NCBI RefSeq assembly: GCF_003347495.1 | Contig: NZ_QCXY01000002.1 | Coordinates: forward strand, 186,001-250,000 | Origin: Pleomorphovibrio marinus | GTDB lineage: Bacteria > Bacteroidota > Bacteroidia > Cytophagales > Cyclobacteriaceae | DNA length: 64,000 nucleotides | Reading direction: 5' to 3' | Part shown: piece by piece, positions 62,737 through 64,000 of the stretch | Numbering within the stretch: position 1 is the stretch's first letter | Layout of the letters: each line of letters begins with the position of its first letter | The notes under the pieces: model-generated | The model's database searches: none | Seen by the model: the letters and a program-made list of their open reading frames with translations, nothing else | Told to the model about the DNA's origin: nothing | Position numbers and translations under genes: made by a program

Positions 62737-63126
62737 ATGAAATTTATACCTGTAAAAGTTAATAAAAAGACGTGCCTAGAAACAGGGGTCTTATTCAGTC
62801 TGCTGTTTTTGATAGTGGGATTCTTGGGGGAATGGGCACCCGCTTATAAGGTTTCGGCTGCTGGATTGCTTTTGACCTTGATTTTCCCAAGTTTTTGGAG
62901 GCCTTTGGCTTTTCTATGGCTTTCCTTTGGGCAAATGCTTGGGGTACTCACCTCCAATTTGATATTATTCCTGGTTTACTTTTTTCTGGTGTGTCCAATC
63001 GCCTGGGCAAGAAAATTAAAAGGTGTGGATACCCTGAAATTAAATCAGTTCAAGAAATCTCCTAAAAGTGTGTTGGAAAAGGTGAGACACCTCTATTCAG
63101 ATGATGATTTAAAGCGTCAATTCTAA
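62737..63126 (+). CDS. SxtJ-family membrane protein
   Basis: 129 residues with three membrane segments (LFSLLFLIVGFLGEW, VSAAGLLLTLIFP, LTSNLILFLVYFFLVCPIAW). The C-terminal LKGVDTLKLNQFKKSPKS and the membrane layout match SxtJ-type proteins, which are encoded next to carbamoyltransferases of the NodU/CmcH type in many bacteria. Its function is not known. Four-base spacing from the previous gene indicates one operon. Confidence 0.82.
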   Translation: MKFIPVKVNKKTCLETGVLFSLLFLIVGFLGEWAPAYKVSAAGLLLTLIFPSFWRPLAFLWLSFGQMLGVLTSNLILFLVYFFLVCPIAWARKLKGVDTLKLNQFKKSPKSVLEKVRHLYSDDDLKRQF

Positions 63127-63137
63127 GCGATCATACT

Positions 63138-63287
63138 ATGGAATTTATCAAGGAATTTTGGGAATTTGTGAGAAAGCGGAAAATCTACTGGCTTTTGCCT
63201 CTCCTACTGATTTTATTGTTGCTGGGAGGGCTGATGGCCCTGACAGGAGGAAGTGCACTTGCCCCCTTTATATATGCCGTTTTTTAG
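63138..63287 (+). CDS. DUF5989 small membrane protein
   Basis: 49 residues: MEFIKEFWEFVRKRKIYWLL, a hydrophobic helix of Leu/Ile, then a Gly-rich GGLMALTGGSALAPFIYAVF end. This pattern and the place between sxtJ and the carbamoyltransferase gene define DUF5989. It starts 11 bases after sxtJ and ends three bases before the next ATG. Confidence 0.85.
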   Translation: MEFIKEFWEFVRKRKIYWLLPLLLILLLLGGLMALTGGSALAPFIYAVF

Positions 63288-63290
63288 AAA

Positions 63291-64000
63291 ATGAACGGTA
63301 GGACAGTCATATTGGGAATTTCTGCTTTTTACCATGATAGTGCAGCTGCCCTGCTTGTAGACGGAGAGTTGGTTGCAGCAGCACAAGAAGAAAGGTTTAG
63401 CCGGATAAAACATGATGCCACTTTCCCGATACAAGCCATTAGGTATGTTCTGGCAGAAGCTGGGTTGACGATTAAAGAACTGAACAAGGTAATTTTTTAC
63501 GAAAAACCATTCTTAAAATTCGAAAGGCTTTTGGAGACTTATCATGCTTTTGCCCCTTCAGGATTTCCTGGGTTTAGAAGGGCAATGCCTCTTTGGATCA
63601 AAGAAAAACTTTTTATGAAAAGAAATCTTAAGGGCTGGATGCAACAAATAGGTGATTTTGACTGCCCGATAGCCTTTAGCCAGCACCATTTATCCCATGC
63701 TGCCAGTGCCTTTTACCCCTCTCCTTTTAAGGAGTCCGCTATTTTGGTTGCAGATGGGGTAGGCGAATGGACCACTTTGAGTTTGGCTAGAGGGAGCCAT
63801 GAAGGCATAGAAATTTTGAGCGAACAGCGCTTTCCGCATTCTTTGGGGTTACTTTATTCCTCCTTAACCTTTTACGCTGGCTTTAGGGTCAACAGCGGCG
63901 AATACAAGCTTATGGGACTGGCCCCCTATGCCGATCCAAAAGACCCCGCCGTGAGGAAACTAGTGGATCAGATAAAAACACATCTGATAGACATCAGGGA
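63291..64000 (+). CDS. NodU/CmcH-family carbamoyltransferase (N-terminal part)
   Basis: The frame is open to the window end, 236 codons. VILGISAFYHDSAAALLVDG opens the first ASKHA-type ATP-binding domain; AAAQEERFSRIKHDATFP, SQHHLSHAASAFYPSPF (HHLSHA motif), AILVADGVGEWTT and SGEYKLMGLAPYA are typical of O-carbamoyltransferases. These enzymes move a carbamoyl group from carbamoyl phosphate to hydroxyls of natural products or glycans. It is the last gene visible of the run that begins at susC. The C-terminal part lies outside. Confidence 0.9.
   Translation, partial: MNGRTVILGISAFYHDSAAALLVDGELVAAAQEERFSRIKHDATFPIQAIRYVLAEAGLTIKELNKVIFYEKPFLKFERLLETYHAFAPSGFPGFRRAMPLWIKEKLFMKRNLKGWMQQIGDFDCPIAFSQHHLSHAASAFYPSPFKESAILVADGVGEWTTLSLARGSHEGIEILSEQRFPHSLGLLYSSLTFYAGFRVNSGEYKLMGLAPYADPKDPAVRKLVDQIKTHLIDIR

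Overview
The window looks like chromosomal DNA of a Bacteroidota bacterium, most likely order Cytophagales and plausibly family Cyclobacteriaceae (inference from gene content, not from a marker-gene tree). The support is a PorP/SprF-type protein next to giant proteins ending in a type IX secretion type-B sorting domain, a FecI/FecR-SusC/SusD locus, many lipoproteins with an S-rich lipobox, DUF4221-like propeller lipoproteins, and starts that lack a Shine-Dalgarno sequence.

Layout. 1-8 kb: secreted and envelope proteins (a cut-off anchor-J-like protein, two lipoproteins, an exported methyltransferase with an amino-acid permease, a PAP2-like membrane protein, an SGNH acetylesterase, a calcineurin-like phosphoesterase). 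8.1-14.7 kb: a core block with topoisomerase IV (parE, parC) and a TrmH methyltransferase; a 5'-truncated satD-like gene and a small membrane gene sit between parE and parC. 14.7-28.5 kb: a PhyH dioxygenase, an STE24 protease, PorP, a 1757-residue T9SS adhesin-like protein, yaaA, a shorter paralogue of the adhesin, a DUF481-like protein and a cytochrome c lipoprotein.

28.9-50.6 kb is an accessory, repeat-rich and partly very AT-rich island. Its core (32-46.3 kb, all minus strand) is a candidate peptide natural-product system. It has two small precursors, each with a 28-residue double-glycine leader and exactly six core cysteines. Around them are a VKOR-thioredoxin fusion with a degenerate C39-like N-terminus (predicted disulfide former), a C39-peptidase ABC exporter with its HlyD partner, a LanC-like protein without recognisable zinc ligands, a galactosyltransferase-like protein, two DUF707-like putative glycosyltransferases (one frameshifted), a methyltransferase with an in-frame stop, and two propeller lipoproteins. 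A stand-alone LytTR regulator lies at the downstream end. Upstream of the VKOR gene are three direct repeats at exact 21-bp spacing, and the same triple repeat recurs upstream of a dead VKOR copy at 46.8 kb. Decayed copies of the VKOR, C39-ABC and propeller genes at 46.5-50.6 kb show that a second version of the cluster existed. Toxin-antitoxin remnants and a DUF4143 ATPase flanked by palindromes are mixed in.

50.6-64 kb returns to plus-strand genes: a secreted histidine-rich protein, a TlpA-like thioredoxin, an ECF sigma factor and FecR, then a tightly packed run of SusC, SusD, SGNH-TPR hydrolase, CxxCH/VCBS lipoprotein, SxtJ, DUF5989 and a carbamoyltransferase cut by the window end. No rRNA, tRNA or CRISPR array was recognised.
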